A stretch of DNA of 64,000 nt, from the NCBI GenBank assembly GCA_947646735.1, contig CANTFK010000164.1, forward strand, positions 124,001-188,000, read 5' to 3'. This document shows positions 11,197 through 20,750 of this stretch, piece by piece. The translations under genes were made by a program, and so were the position numbers. A model generated the notes under the pieces. The model saw only the letters and a list, made by a program, of their open reading frames with translations. It was not told the DNA's origin and ran no database searches. This DNA comes from Peronospora farinosa (taxonomy: Eukaryota; Oomycota; Peronosporomycetes; Peronosporales; Peronosporaceae). Every line of letters starts with the position of its first letter. Position 1 is the stretch's first letter.

Positions 11197-13806
11197 CTAC
11201 CAATTTCCCTGGTGCCCTCCTTTCAAACTGGCATGGTAGTGACGTAGAAAAATTTGCTGAAGAGTTTCTGGCACCACCAAACGAGCAATTCCATCGCGAT
11301 CTTCCGAATTTTTCACAGCACCCGGGCAAAAAAAGAGAAGATCGCTTTCATCCACCTCATAATCACTTGCAATCTTGGCGCATGCCTTCGCTTCTTCCAT
11401 ACTGAGATTCGTTATATCACCAATCAGAAAAATCTTTAGGTTAGCGATCCAACATCCCTCATCTTGAGCTTGTCGTATACGTTCACTTCGCATTCGCTGC
11501 ACAAATTCTTCTTGCAAGATCTCGGGTGGTTGACGTCTTCTCCTAGTTGATCTGGTAATCGCAGCAGCTTTAACCACCGATTCGGTATGCTTCGACTTCA
11601 ACAACTCATCCAGTCTATTGAGGTTAATGAGATCTTGGCGATCTACTTCCGAAATGATGACCACACCTTGTTCCTTCTGTAAAGCAGTACTCGCCAGTCG
11701 ATCTGCACTTTGGTTCCAGTCGTGTTTCATGTGTAAAAACTCATGGATCGGCCATGATCGAAGCTTCTCCATTGCTTTCTGTCTCAACAACTGCAGTCCA
11801 GGAGCCTTGCAATCGATTTCACCCCGCATCTGTCGAATCACTAGGTTGGAGTCGCCACAAATAATAACGCGTCCCCTAGTTTGATTCTCCAACAGATCAA
11901 AGCCTAATAGTAAACCCCGATATTCGGCTTCGTTCACTGTTAAGTCCGTTGCATATTCCGATGCAGCAGCCACAATAGTCCACTCAGGAAGTTTCCATAT
12001 TATCGCACTGTATGATCCACCCTTTCGCTTGGTTCGTGCCGATCCATCGAAACTGACGACCAAGAGACTTTCATCTTCTTCCACCGTAGGCGGTGGCATA
12101 CTTAGAGTTTGCCTTGGCTGTTTCCGGGGAGCGATCGCAATCAACACTTCGTCGACTTCTTCACGGGGAGTCACACTTGCAGCCAGGGCACCAAGCATTT
12201 CATCTTCGCCCTTTTCACATTTCTTGATCTCCAAAGTCCAAGTCGATAATAATGCGGCCCACCTACCTAGCCTGCCATTGAGACCGAAGGATTGCACCAA
12301 CCAGGCCATCGTCGAGAAACGCGTAAGAACTTTAATCTCTCGCGAGACTAGCATGCAATAACATATATCCAAAATCCGAAGTAATGCTAGTATCTCCTTC
12401 TCGACCATTCCGTAATTGATTTCATTAGGCTTCAGCGTTCGGCTTGTAAAAGTAACTGGCCAATATATACCATCATACTCTTGCAATAAAGCTGCTGAAA
12501 CGGCCCATTTACTCGCATATACGACAATTACCGGAGGCCGATCTGGATCGAAGTGTCTGAGGATCGGGGTATTAGCGATCTTGGCTTTCAACATGGTAAA
12601 TGCGATCATCGCTTTTTCCCATCGAGTCCGTCCTTCTGGATCTGGATCGTCCCCAATATCGAACTTTTGATCTGAATCATTCCTGGTTGCGACAGTCGAA
12701 TCCAATGCATTCATCTTGTCAGAACAGCGGATTTCATGGAAATCTGCTTCCCTTAATTCATATAGCACTGACGCATAAATCGCAAAGTCTTCGACAAATC
12801 GACTATAGTAATTCAAGCTTCCCAGAAACGATTGCATCGATCGCAACGTTTTTGGGAACGGAATATTCACCAGCGATCCCAAATCCTTTGGATTAGCTTC
12901 GATTCCTGCCAGTGAGACTTGATGACCCAGGTAGTCCACCTTACGTCGTCCCCAAAAACTTTTAGCGAGACTGATCGACAAATTCCATTCGTTGCATACT
13001 TCTAACAATCGCTTTACCTTATCATATAAGGAGGCCCACGATGTTGCTGGAATTAGTATGTCATCAATATATGACCTTCGGCCAAGCACAGATGGCTTCT
13101 GGCTAGTATCCGGTTCGCCTTCTGTGAATACATCAACCAGCTTTGGCGATCCCGTTACCGTATCAGCGGAGTCGAGTGATCCTGTGGCAATTGCGTTTGG
13201 ATCCGTACCGATCTTGAGGTATCCATACAGTGCATTATCAATTAGGCGTTGGTAAATCTGCGGAGCGTTTTTTAGCCCAAACGGCATTCGTAACCACTCG
13301 AACAGGCCTGACGGCGTGACAAAAGCAGAAATCATCCTTGCTCGCTCGGTCATTTCCACGACCCAAAATCCACTGGCCATATCCAACGAACAATACCACA
13401 TAGCTTTATCCATATCTTGCAATAATTCGCTAATCAGAGGCATAGGATACACCATCAATCTCGTGAGTTGATTCACCCGCCGATAGTCAATACATAACCG
13501 GATGTCGACACCATTCTTTTTTATGATTACCACAATCGGCGAAGCCCATGGTGATGTCGACGGCTGGATAATCCTGGCTGATAGTAATCCTTTGATTAGG
13601 TCAGCTAACTTCTCGCGAAATTTGGGAGCGACCGGTCGTACTCGTTGTGCGATCGGGTGTGCTCCACCAACATCGATATCACATACTGCTCCTCGAGCTG
13701 CAGGAGGAAGCGCGTTTCCTTTGCCAATGAGTAAGTGTCGGTTCGCCCAAATTAATTGCCGTAGACTTTCTTGGTCCTTGGTTAAAGGAACTCCCGGATC
13801 GCCCAC
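11197..13806 (-). CDS. Element A reverse transcriptase with two RNase H domains
   Basis: The RT contains WASPIVVIIKKNGVDIRLCIDYRRVN, FGLKNAPQIYQRLI and the catalytic YIDD box. About 45 residues are inserted between the palm B and C motifs. The first RNase H domain keeps the fold pattern (SRTLKPNEINYGMVEKEILALL) but the usual DAS is YAS and the TDH motif is TRF, so it is probably inactive. A second RNase H near the C-terminus has all four acidic positions: FDGSA, NEAEYRGL, CGDSNLV and NQSADRLA. This is the archaeal/plant-like type. The frame starts at GTG immediately after the TAA that ends the protease frame and is in the same frame with it, so a fusion polyprotein needs readthrough, or the TAA is a mutation. 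The frame ends inside the integrase HHCC domain. Confidence 0.9.
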   Translation of the reverse strand: MGDPGVPLTKDQESLRQLIWANRHLLIGKGNALPPAARGAVCDIDVGGAHPIAQRVRPVAPKFREKLADLIKGLLSARIIQPSTSPWASPIVVIIKKNGVDIRLCIDYRRVNQLTRLMVYPMPLISELLQDMDKAMWYCSLDMASGFWVVEMTERARMISAFVTPSGLFEWLRMPFGLKNAPQIYQRLIDNALYGYLKIGTDPNAIATGSLDSADTVTGSPKLVDVFTEGEPDTSQKPSVLGRRSYIDDILIPATSWASLYDKVKRLLEVCNEWNLSISLAKSFWGRRKVDYLGHQVSLAGIEANPKDLGSLVNIPFPKTLRSMQSFLGSLNYYSRFVEDFAIYASVLYELREADFHEIRCSDKMNALDSTVATRNDSDQKFDIGDDPDPEGRTRWEKAMIAFTMLKAKIANTPILRHFDPDRPPVIVVYASKWAVSAALLQEYDGIYWPVTFTSRTLKPNEINYGMVEKEILALLRILDICYCMLVSREIKVLTRFSTMAWLVQSFGLNGRLGRWAALLSTWTLEIKKCEKGEDEMLGALAASVTPREEVDEVLIAIAPRKQPRQTLSMPPPTVEEDESLLVVSFDGSARTKRKGGSYSAIIWKLPEWTIVAAASEYATDLTVNEAEYRGLLLGFDLLENQTRGRVIICGDSNLVIRQMRGEIDCKAPGLQLLRQKAMEKLRSWPIHEFLHMKHDWNQSADRLASTALQKEQGVVIISEVDRQDLINLNRLDELLKSKHTESVVKAAAITRSTRRRRQPPEILQEEFVQRMRSERIRQAQDEGCWIANLKIFLIGDITNLSMEEAKACAKIASDYEVDESDLLFFCPGAVKNSEDRDGIARLVVPETLQQIFLRHYHASLKGGHQGNW

Positions 13807-15624
13807 TTAGATATCATCAATCGTAACTTCTTCGGTGGATGACACAATCTCAGGCAAGACAGCCATATGCTGATCCACATCTTCGGCATACAATTCACCA
13901 CTCTCATGACAATACATCGAGTCTTCAGGCTTCATCTTTACACTTCCTCCGGCTAGAATAAATTCGTCGTTGATAATCGTCGTGTCACTAGCTTGCTCTT
14001 GTTCTCGCAGATCGCGATCCAGATGGGCCAGATCGCGGTTATTAATTACGATATCGGCCAGATCGCGGTCATCGCGATCCAGATCAGCCAGATCGCAGTC
14101 CTCAATTGTCGGATCGGGGTTATCGCGATCCGGATCGGCCAGATCGCGGTTATTAATTACCATATCGGCCAGATCGCGGTCATCGCGATCCAGATCGGCC
14201 AGATCGCAGTCCTCAATTGTCGGATCGGGGTTATCGCGATCCAGATCGGCCAGATCGCGGTCATTGATTGCCAGATCAGCCAGATCGCAGTCCTCAATTG
14301 TCGGATCGCGCTCCATACATTTCGGTGTATAGTTATTGTGAGTGTAATTATCTTCACCCCACGGCCCTTTCACGTGATCGACATTTGACATCCCTCTGAT
14401 CGCATTGATTACCCATGGAGATTGCGCTACTTGCTCGCTTTCATCTTCGATCACCCGATCTTCTACATTGTTGCCACCGATTCCTCTTATCGCATCGCAT
14501 TCATCATTGGATCGTGTCGTGGGTTTCACTGTTTCCGTAGTCCTTTCTTCTGCTTCCTTTTTTGAGCGTGTTAAGATCCTCTTCGGCGTAGGGTACGAAG
14601 GATGGTCCACTAGCGGTCCGGTATATTCCTCCAGTGGTTCTTTTTCTCGATCCGTTGTCGCTTCGAACGCTAATGTCTGCCATTCGTTATACCGACGCGA
14701 TCCCACCGAGACATATCCTGGGGACCGAGGTATCATATCAGCAACCATCCACCAACCTAATGGCAATCCATGACTTAAAGTCACTTCTTGATCGCCGATA
14801 TTAGTCAGCTGTAGATACTTGATCTGACCTGGTCCCGTAGTTACTGTAGGTACCCGCTTCGGATCGCGCCTCACCCAGATCTTGGCTTTAGGAGGACTAA
14901 CTCCGATCTTCACTTCGGTCGATTTGCCCACGGGAATCACCACATATTGATCTGGAATTGTGATCGCTTGTATGGTCGCCCGGTAAGGGGGTCTTCGTCC
15001 ATTCAGAAGTATCCTGACCTCATCAGGCAAACAAAGTGTTCCATCTGCTAAATCCAGGCGTATTCCAGCTGGGACCATAAAATCCATTCCTAGGATCGCG
15101 TCTTGACCTACTTGATCTCCTACCCAAGCATCAAAATAATAGACTAGCGATCCATTCAGCGTGATCTTGATTCTTGTACGACCGTCCGTCATGTATATGT
15201 TCTCATCAATCCCAACACATTCTTGCCTCTGACTCTCGTCAATGACACATCCTACCTTACGAGCAAAGGTGGTGTCGACGATTGAGACTTCGGCTCCAGA
15301 ATCAAACAACATAATCGCCTTTTCATTGTTGATCTTGCCCGTTGCCTTGGCTTGCTTGAACCATTTTCCTGGGGTATGATATTTCCAATATCCCCGTGAT
15401 TCACCTGGTGCTAAGTCGAGCTCCATTTTCGCAGGCGATCGGGCATATTCATCAACTCTTACGACGCTTGATATTGAACGCAGAAATTTTGAATCTTCAC
15501 ATGTATTATTCGGGTCAATCTGAGTGTTAACGCCCTGATCTGTCGATTTTCTTTCCACAAATGCATAAATGCAGAGCCTAGAACGCTCGGCTCGTACCAG
15601 ATTCCAACCTGGCGAGCGTCCTAG
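13807..15624 (-). CDS. Element A retropepsin-like protease and linker (entered by -1 frameshift)
   Basis: An aspartic protease domain with the active-site motif LFDSGAEVSIV near residue 90 and the ILGMDFM signature about 80 residues later. The frame is in -1 relation to gag and is open from the slippery site at 15630-15624, so it is probably made only as a Gag-Pro-Pol fusion. The first methionine-type codon of the frame (GTG, 15558) is not a likely start. The C-terminal half is a disordered linker with tandem DRDLADLD/TIEDCDLADL repeats (about 14310-13990). The frame ends in TAA at 13809-13807 directly before the RT frame. Confidence 0.88.
   Translation of the reverse strand, partial: LGRSPGWNLVRAERSRLCIYAFVERKSTDQGVNTQIDPNNTCEDSKFLRSISSVVRVDEYARSPAKMELDLAPGESRGYWKYHTPGKWFKQAKATGKINNEKAIMLFDSGAEVSIVDTTFARKVGCVIDESQRQECVGIDENIYMTDGRTRIKITLNGSLVYYFDAWVGDQVGQDAILGMDFMVPAGIRLDLADGTLCLPDEVRILLNGRRPPYRATIQAITIPDQYVVIPVGKSTEVKIGVSPPKAKIWVRRDPKRVPTVTTGPGQIKYLQLTNIGDQEVTLSHGLPLGWWMVADMIPRSPGYVSVGSRRYNEWQTLAFEATTDREKEPLEEYTGPLVDHPSYPTPKRILTRSKKEAEERTTETVKPTTRSNDECDAIRGIGGNNVEDRVIEDESEQVAQSPWVINAIRGMSNVDHVKGPWGEDNYTHNNYTPKCMERDPTIEDCDLADLAINDRDLADLDRDNPDPTIEDCDLADLDRDDRDLADMVINNRDLADPDRDNPDPTIEDCDLADLDRDDRDLADIVINNRDLAHLDRDLREQEQASDTTIINDEFILAGGSVKMKPEDSMYCHESGELYAEDVDQHMAVLPEIVSSTEEVTIDDI
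13990..14310 (-). repeat. Repeat block in the protease-RT linker of A
   Basis: A higher-order array of about 105 bp with five exact CCAGATCGCGG cores on the plus strand and many CGCGATCC motifs. On the coding strand the core is read CGC-GAT-CTG-G, giving Arg-Asp-Leu. That is a different reading frame from the one used by the antisense ORF repeats. Confidence 0.88.
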
Positions 15625-15630
15625 TTTAAC
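15578..15630 (-). promoter_or_regulatory. -1 ribosomal frameshift signal between gag and protease of A
   Basis: The heptamer G TTA AAC (15630-15624) is in the gag frame and immediately precedes the gag stop TAG (15623-15621). The protease frame is exactly the -1 frame. A 12-bp stem with one G-U pair can form between 15624-15613 (CTAGGACGCTCG) and 15589-15578 (CGAGCGTTCTAG), with an inner CCAG/CTGG hairpin in its loop. GUUAAAC is a known viral slippery heptamer. Confidence 0.72.
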
Positions 15631-17531
15631 ATTTCTTCAGCCTTCGGCGGAAGCATTCCAGCATGCTTGGTTGGGACATACCACTTGCGTATCATGTTGT
15701 AGAATTCTTCCATCCGGAACTTTTCACTCTCATGGACATCTCCGCAGACAGTACAGGTGTAAAAACACTTGTCCGAAGGATGTCCCTTACGACCACACTT
15801 CTGACACGTTAGTCTTTTCCAGCATCCACGATCATAATGTTTCTTTGACCCACAATGGTTACAAGCCTTCTGATTCACCACGCGATCTGGACCGCGATCT
15901 TGATCCAAATAGTCTGATCCCGCGCGTTGATCACTATATTTCTTCACGCGATCTGGTACTGTGGCCACACATAAGTTGCGTCGATCTATTTCGGCGTCTG
16001 ATCCACTAATATCCGAGTCTGACTCACTGCTACTGCCTTCCAGATGAATCGCTCTCACAGCACGAGTTGGTTTCGAGGGTGCCGGAGTGGATGCCGACGC
16101 AGATCGCTGACGAAATTTGCTCGATCCCATTGCACTCGGATACTGTCTTCCCTCCATGCGTTGATATGTTCGCAGAGTTTCTTCCATATCATCGGCGTCT
16201 CCAAGGCGTAACAACGTCAACTGCTTAGCCAGATCGCGATCATCCAGTGTACCAATGAAATGTTCCACATGTTCTCGGCGAATTGAGGGCGATCCTTCCC
16301 GAATGGGGATTTTTGCTCGGATCGCGGCCACATTCAGTCGATACAAATATTCCAATGGAGTTTCATCAGATCGCTTCTTCGCATGGTAGTATTGTCTCCC
16401 GACCGACCTACCATATCCACAATACTGGATCATGAAGGTTTCCAGCAACGACTTCCATGAATTCCGGGTGGATCGACTTAACTGGCTATACCAATTTCGT
16501 GCCGGCCCCGTAAGTAAATCACCAAATACTAGACATTTTTCATCATCCGGGGCTTGGCCGCGTAAGAACGCCGACTTGGCCTTGTTGACCCAACTTCTCG
16601 CTCGATCTTCATCCTTGTCCCGTCCTGTAAATTCTTTCAGATCTGCGATCGCAGACATTCGAATCCGCTGCGTGACAAGTCCACCATTAGGTACAGCGCC
16701 TGCACTTGCGACTTGTGGCCGTCTTAGATCCTCCAGACCCAAATCGTCTGGATCATAATTATTGGATCGCGATTGACGCGATCCGGCCGATTCCATATCC
16801 ACATCCGAAATGCAAGCTTTTGGGGTGTTTGTGGGGATCGCGGATCGACTGGCGATCATGCGAGCTTGATCCTGCTCGTACTTTCTCATGGCAGCTTCAA
16901 AATAAGATTGCAATTGACCTGATCCATTCACGTTCATGTCTTCAGCTGTGAGTGCCGTCGTCGATTGTTCTTTGGCCTTAATCGGTGCCAGTCGCTCGCG
17001 AATATGCGCTGCACCAGCCGGTCCAAGTGACATTCGCTGCATATTAATCGAGTCGTCCGACTCCCCTTCGGATTCCGCTGACATATATTGCGAAGATCCC
17101 GTATGATATCCTTTTGGTATATCTGCAATCGGCTGGATCGTCTGATCCACCGGATCGCGCTCTCCAATTAGAGGAACTAGCTTCGAAAACAGAGATCGCC
17201 CTGCTTGGATCACCCGATCATGATCGCATTCCAACAGCACCTGCGCGTCAAAAACTCCAGCGGTGAATCCAGCGTTCTGGAGCAACTCCATAAGCCGACG
17301 GATCGCTTCCAACTGGTTCGGTGTCGGAATGGGAGCTGAAATTGGTCCTCGCAGCGATCCAATCAACTTCGGTTTCAAAATCTTTAGAACGGGATCGCTT
17401 GACAACAGATCTTTAAGCGCCTTCCAATGAAAACACCATTCCATCTGATCCAGTTGCCATCCTTTCGCCTTGTCTTCCTCATGCGCTGGCTTCACGTCGA
17501 TATCATCATGATCCGACTCAGGCGCCTTCAT
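15621..17531 (-). CDS. Element A Gag
   Basis: A 636-codon Gag starting at ATG 17531 (a GTG lies two codons upstream). The central part holds a retrotransposon-gag capsid-like region (WVNKAKSAFLRGQAPDDEKC, then ARNWYSQL). The C-terminus has two CCHC zinc knuckles (CNHCGSKKHYDRGC and CQKCGRKGHPSDKC) and a further Cys pair. It packages the element RNA. The reading frame stays open upstream to a TGA near 17703 but has no other ATG. It ends at the TAG of the frameshift signal. Confidence 0.87.
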   Translation of the reverse strand: MKAPESDHDDIDVKPAHEEDKAKGWQLDQMEWCFHWKALKDLLSSDPVLKILKPKLIGSLRGPISAPIPTPNQLEAIRRLMELLQNAGFTAGVFDAQVLLECDHDRVIQAGRSLFSKLVPLIGERDPVDQTIQPIADIPKGYHTGSSQYMSAESEGESDDSINMQRMSLGPAGAAHIRERLAPIKAKEQSTTALTAEDMNVNGSGQLQSYFEAAMRKYEQDQARMIASRSAIPTNTPKACISDVDMESAGSRQSRSNNYDPDDLGLEDLRRPQVASAGAVPNGGLVTQRIRMSAIADLKEFTGRDKDEDRARSWVNKAKSAFLRGQAPDDEKCLVFGDLLTGPARNWYSQLSRSTRNSWKSLLETFMIQYCGYGRSVGRQYYHAKKRSDETPLEYLYRLNVAAIRAKIPIREGSPSIRREHVEHFIGTLDDRDLAKQLTLLRLGDADDMEETLRTYQRMEGRQYPSAMGSSKFRQRSASASTPAPSKPTRAVRAIHLEGSSSESDSDISGSDAEIDRRNLCVATVPDRVKKYSDQRAGSDYLDQDRGPDRVVNQKACNHCGSKKHYDRGCWKRLTCQKCGRKGHPSDKCFYTCTVCGDVHESEKFRMEEFYNMIRKWYVPTKHAGMLPPKAEEMLN

Positions 17532-17537
17532 CTTCAC

Positions 17538-17911
17538 TCGAGATGGCTTCGAATTCTTCTTCTTCTTCGAATTCGGAGTGGTTTTGGATAAATTTCCTTC
17601 GGTTTTAACCGTAGGATTTATATCCAGCGGATCGCGTTTTGCAACGCGATCCGCAGGGGTCCTCGAAAGGACCTGGGAAGGGGGTAGAGGTTTTTCTTCC
17701 AGATCAATCTCTTGATCTTCCTCCTTGGTTTTCTTTTCATCTGTGCCCCTCCCAAAACGCTGATGATCCGGGGATCTTTTTCTTCACACGTCTGCGGTGA
17801 TCCCTTTGCCGCTGACGCTTCAATCCCAGGTGCAGTCTTGATCTTTACATCTTCTCTAAGGGACTCACGGTGAAATCCCGAGTCACCAGAAGATCCGGGC
17901 ACGCGCACCAT
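17538..17911 (-). other. Leader of element A between 5' LTR and gag
   Basis: A 374-bp leader. An ATG formed at the LTR/PBS junction (17911-17909) opens a 97-codon upstream ORF (MVRVPGSSGD...) that ends at 17618 in a different frame from gag. It could be an upstream ORF; there is no sign of a conserved domain. Confidence 0.45.
17893..17910 (-). promoter_or_regulatory. Primer-binding site of element A
   Basis: TGGTGCGCGTGCCCGGAT starts one base inside the 5' LTR. It would pair with a tRNA 3' end finishing in CCA and carrying a CCGGG-type T stem. The tRNA species cannot be identified by eye. Confidence 0.6.
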
Positions 17912-19354
17912 TGTGGTGGAGTGGGATTCGCAAAATTGCTGATGCGATCCCAACTCTCCACTGGCGCCCGGACGACCGACTAACGGAGGGGGTACCCCGA
18001 TTCCGTGTGTATAGCCTTCCTCACCTTGTGTACCCGTCGGTAGGGCGGGTTGCTCTCTTCTCGGTAGACTTGAGTCGATGTTGAACTTGATGGTGTTAGG
18101 GATAGGTGGGGGGGGCGATCGCGTGGAATTCCTCACACGATCGCAGTTGTTCTTGGGGTGCTCTATTTGAGTCGCCCTGATCTCCCTTGAGATCGCCTTG
18201 TCCAAAAATGTAGATACTTGATCCGCTTGCCTTCTGACCACTTGAGCCGTCTCGCGATCTTGTATCTGGACTTCTTAGTCCTCTGCGTCCAATCGCAGCT
18301 TGATTTGTTTTGTTGAAAATTCTTGCAATCCCTGGCCAAACAATCCAGGGATATGACTTGCGTAGTATGTAGACTTCCTTGAGACGTCGGGAGGCCAAAG
18401 GATCCAGCCCGGAAGAGAAGTCGACACGTGTACTTAGAAGCAAATTGAGCTCTGTTAATGTTAACCAATCAAATACCAAAACCTATGATCTTGACTATCT
18501 GTAGCTCAGGATCTGTTGCCACGTATCGCCCTTTCGAAAAAAAAATCAGATCTCGGAATGTGGTCCACTCCAATATAGCCGCGATCTGGATCGCTACCTC
18601 ACTCGGATATAATACCATTTTAGTACCAGATCGCGGTACTAAATAATTAGTACCAGATCGCGGTACTAAATAATTAGTACCAGATCGCGGTACTAAATAA
18701 TTAGTACCAGATCGCGGTACTAAATAATTAGTACCAGATCGCGGTACTAAATAATTAGTACCAGATCGCGGTACTAAATAATTAGTACCAGATCGCGGTA
18801 CTAAATAATTAGTACCAGATCGCGGTACTAAATAATTAGTACCAGATCGCGGTACTAAATAATTAGTACCAGATCGCGGTACTAAATAATTAATACCAGA
18901 TCGCGGTACTAAATAATTAATATCGGATCGCGATCCGCCGGATCACGACTTGTCTTCTTCACCGTTTCTCAGGTCATGTGAGATAGTTCATCAATGTGAC
19001 ATTTCATATCCACCATTCCAGTCCTCCATAGCGACGTGATCCACACCAGACCGTCCTCCACATGCTTGGATGTACCCATCTTCCTCCTTAGCGACCGCGT
19101 TCACGCGGATCGCCATCGGAAATACTGGAGATCGCAATAGCGTAGTTTCTAGGCCATATTTGACCCCACATAGAAGTGCAAACTACTCCATTCACTGTTT
19201 TCCATCCTATTTGACATCGTCTTGAAACCTTTCTGCGAGATCGCGACTCATCAATATTGGCCACGAGATCGCGACTCATTAATATTGGCCATTTCATACT
19301 TAACCGAAAATATGCGATCACACTTGGCGAAATTCACTCTTTCACTTCGCCACA
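17912..19354 (-). repeat. 5' LTR of element A (1443 bp)
   Basis: Same sequence as 5503-6898 apart from about four substitutions, eleven rather than nine 27-bp units (about 18622-18922) and a 7-G rather than 15-G run. In element sense it begins TGTGGCGAAG and ends CCACCACA. Its outer end is followed by ATCA (19355-19358). Confidence 0.93.
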
Positions 19355-19358
19355 ATCA

Positions 19359-19629
19359 AATATAGCTCAGTCTTGAATTTGATAAACACCGAAGCACCAC
19401 GCACGAGTAGCTGAAAAAGCTTCTACGTGACGTCGGTGCCTTCTTGTCTTAGAAGTTCGTTGCACTCTCGCTTAAGCGAGAGTGCAACTGGTGGTACGAC
19501 TGCTTAAGCAGTCGACCAACCTCCCAACCACCCTCGCACGCGAAGGTAAGACGGTCAGAACGCCACCTCGCTTGTGCTGAAGGTGTGTGCTAGTAGCACG
19601 AGGCAACTTCGTAGAAGTGCCCGTCTACG
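19359..19629 (+). repeat. 5' LTR of Gypsy element B1, second part
   Basis: Continues the LTR broken at 5502. It contains a 30-bp perfect palindrome (19459-19488: GTTGCACTCTCGCTT and its complement) and the 18-bp palindrome CGACTGCTTAAGCAGTCG. It ends CCGTCTACG where the intact family end is CTACA. Confidence 0.87.
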
Positions 19630-19631
19630 CT

Positions 19632-19649
19632 TGGTAGCACTAGTTGTCC
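19632..19649 (+). promoter_or_regulatory. Primer-binding site of B1
   Basis: TGGTAGCACTAGTTGTCC lies two bases after the LTR. The first ten bases, TGGTAGCACT, are shared with the PBS of B2 and C, and in mutated form with D, which ties the three families together. Confidence 0.6.
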
Positions 19650-19688
19650 TTCCCACGACCCGTCTCTCTGAGCGTGCGTGTGGTTAAG

Positions 19689-20750
19689 ATGGTCCTTAAT
19701 ATGGACTGGAGTGAATTCCCTTACCTCTCCCAACATCATAGGGAGTTGGCAGAGCATATGGCGCAGGGACTTGGTGAACAAGCCCTGGTCAACCTCTTGC
19801 AATGTCCTCCTGAGCAACATGTGGCTCAGTTGGAGCAATTTGAGGCGTTTGTGCTCGGACAGCGTAGAAACGCGTCCGAGGTAAACAGCCAAGCCACCAC
19901 TGAGTCCATCACTAAGACTCAGGATGAGCTTAGGCTTGAGCAGGCACGGAATGAGGCGCTCAACAGAACTATTGAGACGCTCTCTGCCCGGCCTGCTCAA
20001 CCGAGGCCCATTCGGATGGACCCTCCGAAGTTCGATGGAACTATCCCTCACACGATTGTTCACTGGCTATTAGCAGTGGAGTGGCGCATCTCATCGAAGA
20101 CGACACCAGAATGGTGTCGTATGCCATGTCCAGCTTGCGTGGCAAAGCGTCAGAGTGGGCAAACTATGCGCTGATGGCTAATGCTGATGCATTTCCATCA
20201 TGGGCGATCTTTAAGGCAAAGATTCGTGCCATGTACCATCCGCCTGTTGCTTATGGCGCGATTCTTTGGAGCACGACAGGCGAAACGCTCTCTGCAAGAT
20301 TTTGTGCAGGAGATGCGTTCGCTGTCGGCGTCCATTAATGGGGAACCGATACCAGAGCGTATCAAGGTGGCCACATTCATGAATGGACTTAGGCACGGCT
20401 CATCGCGTCAGGCCCTTTTCAGAAAGGTGCCAGCGACGATGGAAGAGGCAATTGACATTGCCTTAGTTGAGGAGCAATCCTACAACAGCGCCTCGGCGAC
20501 AGCCTATTACAGGCCGTCGTCCGAGAGGTCTGATACCACTCCTATGGATTTAGGCAATGCAGATGTGATCTGCTACAAGTGCGGCAAGCGAGGCCATATG
20601 ATGGCTCGCTGCTATGCCAAGGTAGCTGCTGGTGCTAAGGCATCCAGCAAAAGGTCTCCCAACCCGAAGGGAGGTGCGAAAAACCAGCGTGCACGACGCA
20701 CAGGTTCAGCACCTGCCCAAGATGGGTCGGGAAATGCGGGAGCGCAGTAG
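19689..20750 (+). pseudogene. B1 gag (frameshifted)
   Basis: Gag begins at ATG 19689 (MVLNMDWSEF), follows the frame to 20174, and reappears at 20181-20750. A third frame is used around 20081-20240, so at least two frame changes lie in 20060-20260. The C-terminal part has an intact CCHC knuckle, CYKCGKRGHMMARC, followed by a Lys/Arg-rich tail. It ends in TAG at 20748-20750, inside a stem-loop. The B2 copy has lost the knuckle His. Confidence 0.82.

Larger units (their letters stand above)
5503..19354 (-). mobile_element. Element A: Chronos-like Ty3/Gypsy LTR retrotransposon with an extra antisense ORF
   Basis: A 13.85-kb element bounded by TGTGG...CCACA LTRs and a 4-bp ATCA duplication (5499-5502, 19355-19358). 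In element sense (minus strand) the order is 5' LTR 19354-17912, primer-binding site, gag, -1 frameshift site, protease, RT, degenerate RNase H, second RNase H, integrase, chromodomain, a convergent antisense ORF, and 3' LTR 6898-5503. The two LTRs differ by about four substitutions plus repeat-copy and poly-G length changes, so insertion was recent. The combination of plant-like RNase H and chromodomain matches what is known of Chronos elements of oomycetes; assignment needs a phylogeny. Lesions: TAA between protease and RT (13807-13809), a frameshift near 11185-11200, and TAA inside the chromodomain (10011-10013). Confidence 0.9.

Noticed and set aside
11160..11197. Programmed frameshift between RT and integrase of A
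   Set aside because: The break cuts inside the HHCC domain at a short A run, which fits a one-base indel or sequencing error better than a designed signal.
13970..14388. Plus-strand open frames rich in IGQIAVI or SRSARSRS opposite the protease linker
   Set aside because: They are by-products of the GATCGCG repeat array; no ATG context or extension beyond the repeat.
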